Of a stretch of 64,000 nucleotides of DNA, positions 26,601-34,430 are shown piece after piece. Every line of letters starts with the position of its first letter. Position 1 is the stretch's first letter. Source of the stretch: Streptomyces sp. NBC_01260. GTDB lineage: Bacteria; Actinomycetota; Actinomycetes; Streptomycetales; Streptomycetaceae. Under the pieces are notes generated by a model, which saw nothing but the letters and a program-made list of their open reading frames with translations, was not told the DNA's origin and made no database searches. The stretch is taken from positions 8,866,001 to 8,930,000 of the forward strand of contig NZ_CP108464.1 in NCBI RefSeq assembly GCF_036226405.1, written 5' to 3'. The position numbers were made by a program, and so were the translations under genes.

Positions 26601-26727
26601 GCTGGAGCGTGAACTCGACCCCTGCCAGAACACGGACGCCGTACAGACGGACGGCCGAGGAGTGCACCTGGCACTGCGCCCGTTCCAGATCCTCACTCTC
26701 CGGCTGAGGCCCCGGAAGAGTGACTGA
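23686..26727 (+). CDS. GH38 alpha-mannosidase
   Basis: The product has 1013 residues, full length for the bacterial GH38 group, and lacks a signal peptide. ATG 23686 follows GAGGAATCC. After an N-terminal region of about 250 residues comes the catalytic domain: [20 protein letters not shown] gives zinc-binding His and Asp, and [20 protein letters not shown] gives the nucleophile Asp. [35 protein letters not shown] and [20 protein letters not shown] follow. A large C-terminal beta domain completes it. It removes alpha-mannosyl residues and, with the galactosidases, implies a mixed galactose/mannose glycan. The adjacent HAD gene is probably co-transcribed. Confidence 0.93.
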   Translation: [1013 protein letters not shown]

Positions 26728-26811
26728 CCGACGCTCTCCGGCAAGGGAACTCCGGAACCACCGACCTCACGAGTGATCAGCCAAGCCATGACCGAAGAAG
26801 GTAGGACCGCT

Positions 26812-27483
26812 GTGCCCGTACCCCCCGCCGCCGTCCTGTTCGACATGGACGGCACGCTGGTCGACACCGAGCGTCTCTGGCTCCGGACCACGGCCGAACT
26901 CGCCGCCGATCTCGGCCACACCCTCACCGAGGAGGACCTGCCCGAGGTGCTCGGCCGCGCTGTCGGTCACACCGCCGCCCACCTGTGCCGTATCACCCGG
27001 ACCAGCCTCACCCCGGACGCCTTGGCCGAGATCCTCAGTGACACGTTCAGCAGCAAGGTCGCCGCTGAGGTCGTCCCCAGGCCCGGCGCACTGGCGCTGC
27101 TCGCCGAGCTGAGCGAGGCGGCCGTGCCCACCGCGCTGGTCTCGGCCTCACCCCGCCGCGTGGTGGACCTGGTCCTCGGCAGCCTCGGCGCTCACTGGTT
27201 CACCGTCACGCTTGCCGCCGAGGACACCGAGCGCACCAAGCCCGACCCCGCCCCCTACCTGGCCGCCGCCGACCGACTCGGGTTGGACCCTGCGGCCTGC
27301 GTGGCCGTCGAGGACTCTCCGACCGGGGTCGCCTCCGCGCACGCGGCGGGCTGCTCGGTGCTGGCCGTTCCCTCCACCGTGCCGATCGCCGAGGCCGACC
27401 GGATCACCTTGCTGGACAGCCTCGAACAGGCCGACCTGGCGTTGCTGTCCACACTGACCGTGGCGACGACACCGACCGCCTGA
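26812..27483 (+). CDS. HAD-superfamily sugar phosphatase or phosphomutase-like protein
   Basis: The product has 223 residues from GTG 26812, chosen because GGTAGGA lies 5 bases upstream; an ATG at 26788 has no ribosome site. HAD motifs are complete: motif I AVLFDMDGTLVDTERLW, motif II VSASP, motif III with the Lys of ERTKPDPAPYL, and motif IV VAVEDSPTGVASAHAAGC. The helical cap after motif I places it with the beta-phosphoglucomutase/2-deoxyglucose-6-phosphatase subgroup. It closes the carbohydrate cluster and may act on a hexose phosphate from mannose or galactose breakdown. Without the mutase-specific residues confirmed, phosphatase is the safer guess. Confidence 0.85.
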   Translation: MPVPPAAVLFDMDGTLVDTERLWLRTTAELAADLGHTLTEEDLPEVLGRAVGHTAAHLCRITRTSLTPDALAEILSDTFSSKVAAEVVPRPGALALLAELSEAAVPTALVSASPRRVVDLVLGSLGAHWFTVTLAAEDTERTKPDPAPYLAAADRLGLDPAACVAVEDSPTGVASAHAAGCSVLAVPSTVPIAEADRITLLDSLEQADLALLSTLTVATTPTA

Positions 27484-27491
27484 ATCCGTAC

Positions 27492-27522
27492 GCGACCGGT
27501 CAGAGGTGTCGTGTCCGGTCGC
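27492..27522. terminator. Stem-loop at the end of the carbohydrate cluster
   Basis: GCGACCGG (27492-27499) pairs perfectly with CCGGTCGC (27515-27522) across a 15-base loop, 8 bases past the HAD stop codon. It is well placed as the terminator of the GH5-GH35-GH38-HAD transcript. Confidence 0.55.
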
Positions 27523-27616
27523 CGCGCGGACGCACCAAGTGGACAACCCGTTCGGCGACGACCACGGGCCCGGGCATGAACGCCGCCCCGCCCCGCGGTC
27601 GTACTACGCTTCCCGG

Positions 27617-28249
27617 GTGACGAAAGCCACCGAGTCCCCGGCCCCGCGACCTGCCGCCCGGGGCTCGGCCGCCGCGCAGGGAGGGCCGCCGGCGAGGGCC
27701 GTCCGACCAACCAGGGGCGCCGGGTCGCGGTCCGCAACCGGGCCGCCCTCATCGCCGCCGCCCACGAGGCCTTCGCCGAACAGGGCCTGAACGCACCACT
27801 GTCCGGTGTCGCCCGCCGTGCCGGGGTGGGGCAGGGCAGCCTGTACCGGCACTTCGCCGACCGGTTCGCGCTGGCCTCCGCCGTTCTCGACGAGAACGTC
27901 CGGCAGATCGAGCGGGCCGCAGCCGAGCCGGGCGGGGAGCGTCCTGGGCGTGATCACCTGGCACCTGAGCCGCTCCACGGCGTTCGCCGATCTCCTGCGG
28001 GTCCGCGGCGAGCAGGCCCGCACCCTGTCCGAGCGCGTCCGTCCCGCCTTGAGCCAGTGCCTGCCCGTCGGCCATCGCCTGCCGGCCGACGACGTCATGC
28101 TCGCCGTGGCCGTGGCCGTGGCCGTGGTCTCCGGAGCCGTCGGCGGCCCCACCCCGGCGGAACGAGAGCGCTCGGCCCTGCGGGCCTGGCGGCTGCTCGG
28201 CGTCGAAGTGGGACCGTTGCGGCCCTTCGAGGCCGCCGGCGACGAGTGA
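27617..28249 (+). pseudogene. TetR-family regulator, frameshifted
   Basis: A possible GTG start at 27617 opens a low-complexity N-terminus. The DNA-binding domain is in another frame (VRNRAALIAAAHEAFAEQGL; SGVARRAGVGQGSLYRHFAD). Near 27940 the frame changes again, and the ligand domain continues with LGVITWHLSRSTAFADLLRV, then EQARTLSERVRPALSQCLPV, to TGA 28247-28249. Two single-base shifts are needed to join the parts. A run of GCCGTG repeats near 28105-28130 encodes an Ala-Val stretch. It probably once controlled a neighbouring oxidation locus. Confidence 0.65.
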
Positions 28250-28252
28250 CGG

Positions 28253-29097
28253 TCAGCCGCCGTTGGACTGGCGGATGCCCTTGGCGAGCGCGGTGAACCT
28301 GTACACGTACCCGCCGTCGGAGCCGCTGACGGTCATGTAGGCGGCCTTGCCGCCCTGGGTGATGGCGACGTTCGTCGCCGACTTCAGACTGCCGGCGTCC
28401 TCGGCGGGCACCTCGACAGTGGCGAGGCACTCCCCGTACTTGCTGTAGACGGCCATGGCCGGCCGTGCAGCGCCTGGTAGAGGCTGCCGTCGGCGTCCAC
28501 GGCGCTGGAATCGGTCTGGGCCAGGCCGCCGTCGACGTGGATGGCCTTGTGCCGCGAGGTCACGGAGGCCTTGTCGGCGTCGAGCGACAGGTAGAAGATG
28601 GCGTCCTCGGTGAGCTCGCTGATCCACAGGCCGCGCACCTCGGGGTCGAACATGATCCCGCTGGGGTGGGCGAGCCCGTCGGCCCGGACGGTCGTCCCCG
28701 TGCCGTCGCGTTCGATGCGTACGGTGCGCCCCCCGGTGTCGCCGGGCTCGTTGCCGTGCGAGTCGCTCACGTACAGGTTGCCCTCGTCGTCGAAGGCGAT
28801 GTCGTCCGGGGTCATCCGCGAGCCGTCCACCTTGCCGGAGAAGAACGTGCGCGGTTCCGAACCGTCCCGCTCGACGTCGACGACGGAACCGGTGGCGAAG
28901 TCGGTGAGGTACAGACACCCGTCGTACGGGCTGATCTGCGCGGAGGTGTAGGCACCTGTCCTGTCGGTGTAGACGCCCTGGTGCTCACCGGTGGCCACGT
29001 CGACAGAGATGACCTTGGGCTCGCCCGGGGGAGCGGTGACGTCCACGACGTACAGGTCGCCGTTCTCCGTCAGGACCGGGCCCTCCAGCCCTGGTAC
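28253..29097 (-). pseudogene. SMP-30/gluconolactonase-like protein, truncated and frameshifted
   Basis: The minus strand encodes a six-bladed propeller typical of the SMP-30/gluconolactonase family: GPVLTENGDLYVVDVTAPPG, AQISPYDGCLYLTDFATGSV, DDIAFDDEGNLYVSDSHGNE, LAHPSGIMFDPEVRGLWISE. The N-terminus is missing beyond about 29097. Near 28458 a two-base loss shifts the frame, and the end continues as MAVYSKYGECLATVEVPAED to TGA 28253. Family members bind a divalent metal and hydrolyse lactones. Its missing N-terminus meets the missing N-terminus of a Baeyer-Villiger monooxygenase on the other strand, an enzyme class that makes lactones or esters. Confidence 0.75.
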
Positions 29098-29763
29098 CGG
29101 TACGCGTGCAAGCGCCCCACGTTCTCCGGCCGGTACCTGCCCACGTTCAACCGGGACGACGTCACGCTCGTGGACACCGCCGACAGCCACGGCATCGAGC
29201 GCATGACCGCGCGCGGCGTCGTCGTGGGCGGTGTGGAGTTCGAGCTCGACTGCCTGGTGTTCGCCACCGGGTTCTCCGTCGGTGTCTCCGGCATCACCTC
29301 CGGCGCGCTGCCCGTGACCGGTCGCGACGGGGTCCGGCTCCTCGACGCACGGGCGCAGCACGGCCCGCGCACCCTGCACGGCTTCACCAGCAACGGGTTC
29401 CCGAACCTGATCCAGATGGGCTCGCTCCAGAACGCCAGCAGTGTGAACTTCACGCACATCCTGGACGAGCAGGCCGTGCACGCCGCCGCCCTGGTCGCCG
29501 CCGCGGAGAAACACTGCGCCGTCGTGGAGCCCACCCGAGAGGCCGAGGACAGCTGGACCGGCATCTGCGCCGGGGGCGCCCCCGACCAGGAGTGGTTCCA
29601 CGCCGAGTGCACCCCCGGCTATTACAACCGGGAGGGCCGCGGCCGCCCGAACGGTCCCCTCGCGTACCCGCACGGCGCCGTCGCCTTCCACGACCTGCTG
29701 CGCAGCTGGCGCGAGGAGAGCATCATCGAGGTGCTGCAGGCCAAGGCCTCCACCTCGGTCTGA
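29089..29763 (+). pseudogene. C-terminal half of a Baeyer-Villiger-type flavin monooxygenase
   Basis: 225 residues end at TGA 29761-29763. The segment starts at PWYRYACKRPTFSGRYLPTF, which matches the central block of class B flavin monooxygenases. It continues with VEFELDCLVFATGFSVGVSG, carrying the conserved ATGF motif, and FTSNGFPNLIQMGSLQNASS. The FAD and NADPH GxGxxG sites and the FxGxxxH fingerprint are absent, so the protein cannot work. The fragment begins exactly where the lactonase on the other strand ends. Confidence 0.8.
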
Positions 29764-30158
29764 CGCCCGCCCGGCATGCCCTGCCCGGCGTGCTCTGCCC
29801 GGGGCCCGCCGGGTGAGCCGGGAAGCCGTCAGGTCTTCCGGCGACCGGTCACCCCGGCGACGCACGTGTCGAAGTCACCGGATCCGGTGCCGGATCGGTG
29901 CCGTAGCGGCTTCGGGTCGGCTCCGGATCGGCTACGGAACACGAGCCGATCTCCCTCTGAAGCTGCTCCAACTCGCCTGGTAGGAACCGGGCTTGTGGCA
30001 TTCGCCCTTGCAACATGAGCTCGTGCGCCTTCCGGATCTCCGGAGGTACTGCGCGCCCCGCCACACGATCGCGGATCCGTCATCCGGATTCACAGCTTCA
30101 ACCCGGGCCCGCGGTAGCGGCGCCCGGTGGGCAGACCGGACGCCGCTACCACTCACCT
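29764..30158. other. Gap without a clear gene
   Basis: No complete gene is supported. On the minus strand 29915-30064 encode a protein-like stretch (PPEIRKAHELMLQGRMPQAR, FLPGELEQLQREIGSCSVAD) from a GTG with no ribosome site, which then runs into low-complexity Pro/Thr/Ser codons. GGATCGG-type repeats at about 29880-29935 explain that composition. It may be a relic of a small gene. Confidence 0.3.
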
Positions 30159-30923
30159 TCAGGCCGGAGAGATGACCGTCCGGCCAAGATGCCGGGCGAA
30201 GAACCGGACCGCGCTGTCGGCCTCGAACCTGGGGAAGCCGAAGTGCCCGCCCGCGTTGGCGTGCAACGTCTTCTCCTTCGAGGCGAAGGCGTCGAATAGC
30301 GCGAGGCCGGCCTCGCGCGGGATGCGCTCGTCGTCCCACTGCAGGTCGAACTCGATCGGGACGGTGATCTGCCTCGCCGTCTCGACCAGGGCATCGGGCC
30401 ACATCAGGCCGAAGACCGCGGCCGTGATCCTGGGCTCGACCGCCACCAGCGGTACCCCGATCGCGGTGCCCAGGGCGATACCGAAGTAGCCCACCGGCCC
30501 ATCGGCGCCGATCTCCGGAAGTTCCTGAAGGGCATCCAGGGTCGCCCGCCACTCGGACACGGCGAGCTCCGCCAGACGGGCGTTGTACCGCACGACGATC
30601 GGGCCTTCCGGCTCGCCCGCCGCCTGCGCCTTGCGCAGCTCGGCGATCTCCTGCTCGTCGTGCTCGGTGCGTGGCCGGTCGCCGTGACCGGGCGCGTCGA
30701 TGACGGCGACATGGAAGCCGCAGCCGGTCACGAGACGGTGGGCGCGGCCCACCATCGCCGGATGCTTCTTGTGGGCGCCGCCGCCGTGACCCATCAGGAC
30801 CAGGGGCGCACGATCGGCACCGGAGGCCGGCGACCGGAGAACACCAGGGATGCCACCCACGGTGAAGTCGCGCTCGACCATGCCGTTCGACGACGACTCG
30901 GCGGTGAACTGCAGAGAATGCAT
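30159..30923 (-). CDS. Alpha/beta hydrolase (dienelactone-hydrolase-like) lacking the nucleophile Ser
   Basis: The product has 254 residues from ATG 30923, with AAAGG upstream. An alpha/beta hydrolase fold is clear: APLVLMGHGGGAHKKHPAMV is the oxyanion region, then FHVAVIDAPGHGDRP. The nucleophile elbow reads GPVGYFGIALGTAIGVPLVA, followed by the acid region DLQWDDERIPREAGLALFDA and the catalytic His in NAGGHFGFPRFEAD. The elbow should be GxSxG but here is GIALG: the serine is alanine (GCC). The reading frame is otherwise undamaged. Either a TCC-to-GCC change inactivated the enzyme, or it now binds rather than cleaves its ligand. Confidence 0.8.
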   Translation of the reverse strand: MHSLQFTAESSSNGMVERDFTVGGIPGVLRSPASGADRAPLVLMGHGGGAHKKHPAMVGRAHRLVTGCGFHVAVIDAPGHGDRPRTEHDEQEIAELRKAQAAGEPEGPIVVRYNARLAELAVSEWRATLDALQELPEIGADGPVGYFGIALGTAIGVPLVAVEPRITAAVFGLMWPDALVETARQITVPIEFDLQWDDERIPREAGLALFDAFASKEKTLHANAGGHFGFPRFEADSAVRFFARHLGRTVISPA

Positions 30924-31119
30924 AGGTGTTGCCTTTCGGGAGTGCCTTGTTGTCGAGGCGCTCCCGGCGACACTTACGTCAATCGCCCGACCGTGACGGA
31001 AAGAGGGAGCACCCACATCGATACGCGTTCATGGGTCTCACCTCCTCGGGCGGCGTCACGGTCGATCGCAAGTTACCAGTCCGATCATCATCCCTCCAAA
31101 TTGTTTCAGTGGCACCAAA

Positions 31120-31423
31120 ATGTCCAGCAAGCGGGCGGCTCGCTCGTCCCGTCTGCCCATGGTCATCGCAGTGAGCGCATCCGCACTACTGTCCGTCGTC
31201 GGTCCGACGCACGCGGCCCCGGCCAAGGACCCCTCCCGGCCGACATCCCCGACCACCAGGCCGCCCTCAACGCGGTGAAGTCCACCGACGCCCGCAACGC
31301 CGTCTGCCGCTTCCTGCGCACCCCGGTGCCCACCGGCGTACACCGGCGTACACCGGCAAGCCGGTGCAGACGATCCCCGAAACGGCCGAGCCCTGCGCGG
31401 CACTCCTGCGGACCCTGATGTGA
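31120..31423 (+). pseudogene. Small secreted protein gene, frameshifted
   Basis: ATG 31120 opens a signal peptide (MSSKRAARSSRLPMVIAVSA, then SALLSVVGPTHAAPAKDP). After one missing base near 31230 the conserved part continues in another frame (LPADIPDHQAALNAVKSTDA, RNAVCRFLRTPVPTG). It then shifts again through a tandem ACCGGCGTAC repeat at about 31333-31360, to end as KPVQTIPETAEPCAALLRTL and TGA 31421-31423. Removing two 10-bp units restores the last frame. The two Cys suggest a small disulfide-bonded exported protein. I do not recognise it. Confidence 0.5.
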
Positions 31424-31532
31424 CGTGCGCCTCGTCTCCCGGATGTGTCTTCCGACCTGGCGCTGCAACGATCAGCCTGTTCGGCCCACTACCCGATGAC
31501 AGAACACACCAGGAGGGACAGGAGGTGCGGCA

Positions 31533-31697
31533 GTGCCCGACTACGACGCGGATCGTTTCACCGTCATCTACGACGGCTGTCGGCAACGCGTGTGGGCCTA
31601 CGTCGTCAGCCGTGCGGGACGGCAAGTCGCCGACGAGGTGGTGAACATGCTGACTCTCAGTGGGTGTTCTGTGAGCTTTCGCCGGGTCTCAGTCTGA
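31533..31697 (+). pseudogene. N-terminal fragment of an ECF sigma factor
   Basis: GTG 31533 is preceded by AGGAGG and encodes PDYDADRFTVIYDGCRQRVW, then AYVVSRAGRQVADEVV, which is sigma region 2.1-2.2 of an ECF factor. At about 31643 similarity ends and 18 unrelated residues lead to TGA 31695. Regions 2.3 to 4 are missing, so it cannot act. The break coincides with the edge of the mobile-element remnant that follows. Confidence 0.65.
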
Positions 31698-31970
31698 GCG
31701 TGAGGTTGGCTGTGGCGGTAGGACGAGGGCAGGGGGTGAGGCCACCGGCAAGGTCCGGGGGTGATCTCCAAGACGGTCTCCCGGGTGCAGTCGCTCCAGG
31801 GCCTTTTCGGCGACCTCGAGTTGGACGGTGAGCTGAGAGATCTGAGTGCGGCGCATGTCGGGCAGGTCACGTCCCGCCGCTTCGCGTATCTCGATCCACT
31901 CCAGGAACTGGCGCATACTCACTCCCGCCCGTTCGTACCGGTCCCAGCGGCCGGGCCGGTGGCGGATCAC
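31689..31970 (-). pseudogene. Coiled-coil protein associated with IS5-type elements, partial
   Basis: The minus strand encodes SMRQFLEWIEIREAAGRDLP then MRRTQISQLTVQLEVAEKAL ERL, a short helical, Glu-rich domain. The following residues are Pro-rich and out of character. A similar N-terminal design occurs at 54574-55088, again next to an IS5-type transposase. The C-terminal winged helix expected from that relative is absent here. Function unknown. Confidence 0.4.
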
Positions 31971-31984
31971 GCCAGGCCATCGTC

Positions 31985-32618
31985 GCCGTAGCGGTGAGCC
32001 GGCGGGTCATCACATCGGTCATCGACCAGCGGATCCATGACGCCGAACTGGCGGGCAGGGTCTCGTAGTCGCGGGCCAGGCACCGGCGCAGCATCAGCAT
32101 GCCGAAGGTCTGTTCGACGATCCACCGCTTCGGCGCCGACGCGAAACACTTGTGGTCCGGATCCCGCCGGACCATCTTGACGTTGATACCCAGGGCGGCG
32201 CCGTGGTCGAGGACCGCGTTGTTGAACCCTGCGTCCACCCGGCCCTTGGAACCGGCCAGGTTCGCGTCCGCGACCTGGCCCAGCACCGTGATCCCGATGG
32301 CTTTGTCGTGCACGCTTGTGGCGACCACGAGCAGGCCGAGCGCGTCGGTGGTGATACCTCGCTCGCGGCCCCGGCTCTTGCCCGGATCCAGACCGGTCGC
32401 CTCCTTCGGCGCATTGAGCGACGCGTGAACGGTCTGGGTGTCCATCACGATCGCGGACGGTCCTCCCGCCGGCCGCGCCCCTCGCGGACCTGCCAGCGCA
32501 GCAGATCGTGGATCACCTGGTCGGTGCCGTCGACACGCCACAGCCCGAAATAGTCCAGGAGGAAGGCGGCAAGGCGCGCCTCTCGCTGATTTGCGCCCGC
32601 ATCTTCTTGGGCATGGAA
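31985..32618 (-). pseudogene. IS5-family transposase, several frameshifts
   Basis: The N-terminal part (MPKKMRAQISERRA, then in another frame RLAAFLLDYFGLWRVDGTDQ) and the catalytic part (SAIVMDTQTVHASLNAPKEA; LLVVATSVHDKAIGITVLGQ; VDAGFNNAVLDHGAALGINV; APKRWIVEQTFGMLMLRRCL) are typical of IS5 transposases. They hold the first Asp, the second Asp and the final Glu. At least two shifts separate start and catalytic parts (near 32590 and 32470). Not functional as it stands. Confidence 0.75.
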
Positions 32619-32646
32619 CTGACAACCTCGCGTAATCGTGAGTCGC

Positions 32647-32847
32647 CTATTCAGCAGCATGTAGGGGTGGTGTTAACCGTGAGTCGTGAGGGGCCGGCAG
32701 CGTGCGAGAAGTCGGCGGTGAACCGAGGGCGTGGCGCGACGCGCAGGATGTAGCCCCGGCCGCGTCGTACGGCGCCCCCTGGTCGAGCGCGGCCCGCTCG
32801 GTGGGCTCCAGCTCGACGGCGCGGAGGAAGTCGGCGGCCTTCGGCAT
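32647..32847 (-). CDS. Small 66-residue ORF with strong ribosome site
   Basis: ATG 32847 lies five bases after a near-ideal AGGAGGG sequence and 20 bases after the stop of the upstream LacI-like gene, so translation is likely. The product starts MPKAADFLRAVELEPTERAA, a helical acidic segment. It then becomes Ser/Thr/Pro-rich with one Cys (ATSCASRHALGSPPTSRTLP) and ends LTPPLHAAE near the edge of the IS5 remnant. It may be the surviving N-terminus of a longer gene cut by the insertion, or a short peptide gene. No family recognised. Confidence 0.45.
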   Translation of the reverse strand: MPKAADFLRAVELEPTERAALDQGAPYDAAGATSCASRHALGSPPTSRTLPAPHDSRLTPPLHAAE

Positions 32848-32866
32848 CGGCCCTCCTACCGCCCTC

Positions 32867-33631
32867 TCAGTGCTCGACGGGCACTGTACTGCCACGCACC
32901 ACCATGCCGACTGCGACACCCTTGCGGTACTGGGACAGCACATTTCCGTCGAGCAGCAGGCGGGTCGCCGCAACTGCCATCTCCTCCACCGGCATGCGCA
33001 TCGTCATCAGGGGCGGATTGGCGCATACCGCTGCAACGCTGTCATCGAAGCCCACGAGGCTGACGTCGTCCGGAACCTTGTGGCCACGCTCCGTGATCGC
33101 CTGCACCGCGCCTGCTGCCATCAGATCGCAGGCCACGAACATTGCGTCGACCTCCGGGTGCGCTGTCAGCAGCCGATGCGCCGCCCGGTGGCCTCCCTCC
33201 CGTCGGAAGTCTCCCCCGCAGCTGAACTCGGGAAGGCCGAACTCCCTTACCGCTCGTAGATATCCCTGTTGGCGCGCGCGTGCGTCGGCACTGTGATCAG
33301 GACCGTGCACTGCCGCAATACGTCGCCTGCCCGACCGGTACAAGTACTCCACGGCCGCGAATGCGCCACCCTCGTTGTCGGCCTCGATTGCCGGCCGGGA
33401 CGACGACGTTGCGGCCAGCGACACCACCCTGCGGCACCGTCGCTGAAACCGCACAGCCATGGCAAGCGGGACATCGGCCAACACCGCACCGACGGTCGCA
33501 TGAGCCGCGATCGCGTCCACCGCTTCGAGGTCGTCAGATCTCGAGAGCGCCCGGACACGAACCTGCACATCGGTGCCCTCCAACGCCGAGATGACTCCGG
33601 CCAACACCCGGCTGTAAGTCAAGCCAGCCAT
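32867..33631 (-). pseudogene. LacI-family regulator lacking its DNA-binding domain
   Basis: 254 residues match the effector domain of LacI/GalR regulators: DVPLAMAVRFQRRCRRVVSL, IEADNEGGAFAAVEYLYRSG, then HPEVDAMFVACDLMAAGAVQ, ITERGHKVPDDVSLVGFDDS and NPPLMTMRMPVEEMAVAATR. The usual first 60-70 residues with helix-turn-helix and hinge are missing; a stop codon lies just upstream of the first Met (33631). It may still bind sugar but cannot bind DNA in the usual way. Confidence 0.75.
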
Positions 33632-33809
33632 CTGACACTACGTGAAGAGATCTGGCTGCCCGCAGGCCGCTGCACCTGGACGTGCTTCAGGTGCGCTTGC
33701 GGTTCGGCTGTGAGGTGGACCTTGCTCGCGGGCCGGTCAGTTCGACCGGCATCGCGCTGAGGCACCTGCTGCTCGGCCTTCTGATCGCTGCCGCTGCGAT
33801 GATGGGGTC

Positions 33810-34430
33810 ATGTCTGATGGTGGAGCCAAGGTGCCTGCGTCCTCGCATGGGTATGCGAAGGGGCGGGCGCGCCGTGAGCAGATCGTGACGACCGCTGTCG
33901 AGGTGTATGCGGATGTGGGTTATCACGGCGCCTCGTTGCGGGAGATCGCGAAGCGGGCCGGGATCAGCCACGTGGGCCTCCATTACTACTTCCCCAACCG
34001 TGAGGCGCTGTTGGCGGCGGTGCTGGAGCGCCGGGACGAAGAGGACACCGCTCAGCTCGGGCCGAAGGTGTATTCCCCCAAAGCGGCGGTGCAGCATCTG
34101 GTTGATCTGGCCGATCACAATGCCCGGCATCCAGGCATGGTGGAGTTGTACGTGCGTCTCGCGGCGGAGGCGTTCGCTGAGGATCATCCCGCGCATCAGT
34201 ACTTCAGGGAGCACTACAGGACGACGCGGGAATATGTGCACCATGCGCTGCGGGAGCTGGCGGAGCAGGGGGCGTTGCGGGACGGGGTCGATTCCCGGGT
34301 GGCGGCGGCCGGGTTCGTGGCACTGATGGACGGGTTGCAGGTGCAGTGGCTGACGAGTCCGGATGCGGTGGACATGGCCGGGGTGCTGCGTTCCTATGTG
34401 GAGCAGTTCCTCAAGGAGTCTTCGGCGTAG
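33810..34430 (+). CDS. TetR-family transcriptional regulator
   Basis: The product has 206 residues from ATG 33810; GATGGGG is a weak ribosome site. Residues about 18-65 are a classic TetR helix-turn-helix (RREQIVTTAVEVYADVGYHG; LREIAKRAGISHVGLHYYFP). The C-terminal helical domain resembles TetR_C_6-type members (YVRLAAEAFAEDHPAHQYFR, ending LMDGLQVQWLTSPDAVDMAG). It is convergent with the MATE efflux gene, overlapping its 3' end by 20 bases. It probably regulates the phosphotransferase-MATE operon, whose promoter region holds a GTACG-type palindrome. Confidence 0.9.
   Translation: MSDGGAKVPASSHGYAKGRARREQIVTTAVEVYADVGYHGASLREIAKRAGISHVGLHYYFPNREALLAAVLERRDEEDTAQLGPKVYSPKAAVQHLVDLADHNARHPGMVELYVRLAAEAFAEDHPAHQYFREHYRTTREYVHHALRELAEQGALRDGVDSRVAAAGFVALMDGLQVQWLTSPDAVDMAGVLRSYVEQFLKESSA

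Noticed and set aside
28090..28135. Tandem GCCGTG hexamer run as a possible phase-variable repeat
   Set aside because: The unit is six bases, so changes keep the frame; it merely encodes Ala-Val in an already frameshifted gene.
31333..31360. Short tandem repeats as a CRISPR array
   Set aside because: Units are 10 bp with no spacers and lie in coding sequence; no cas gene is in the window.
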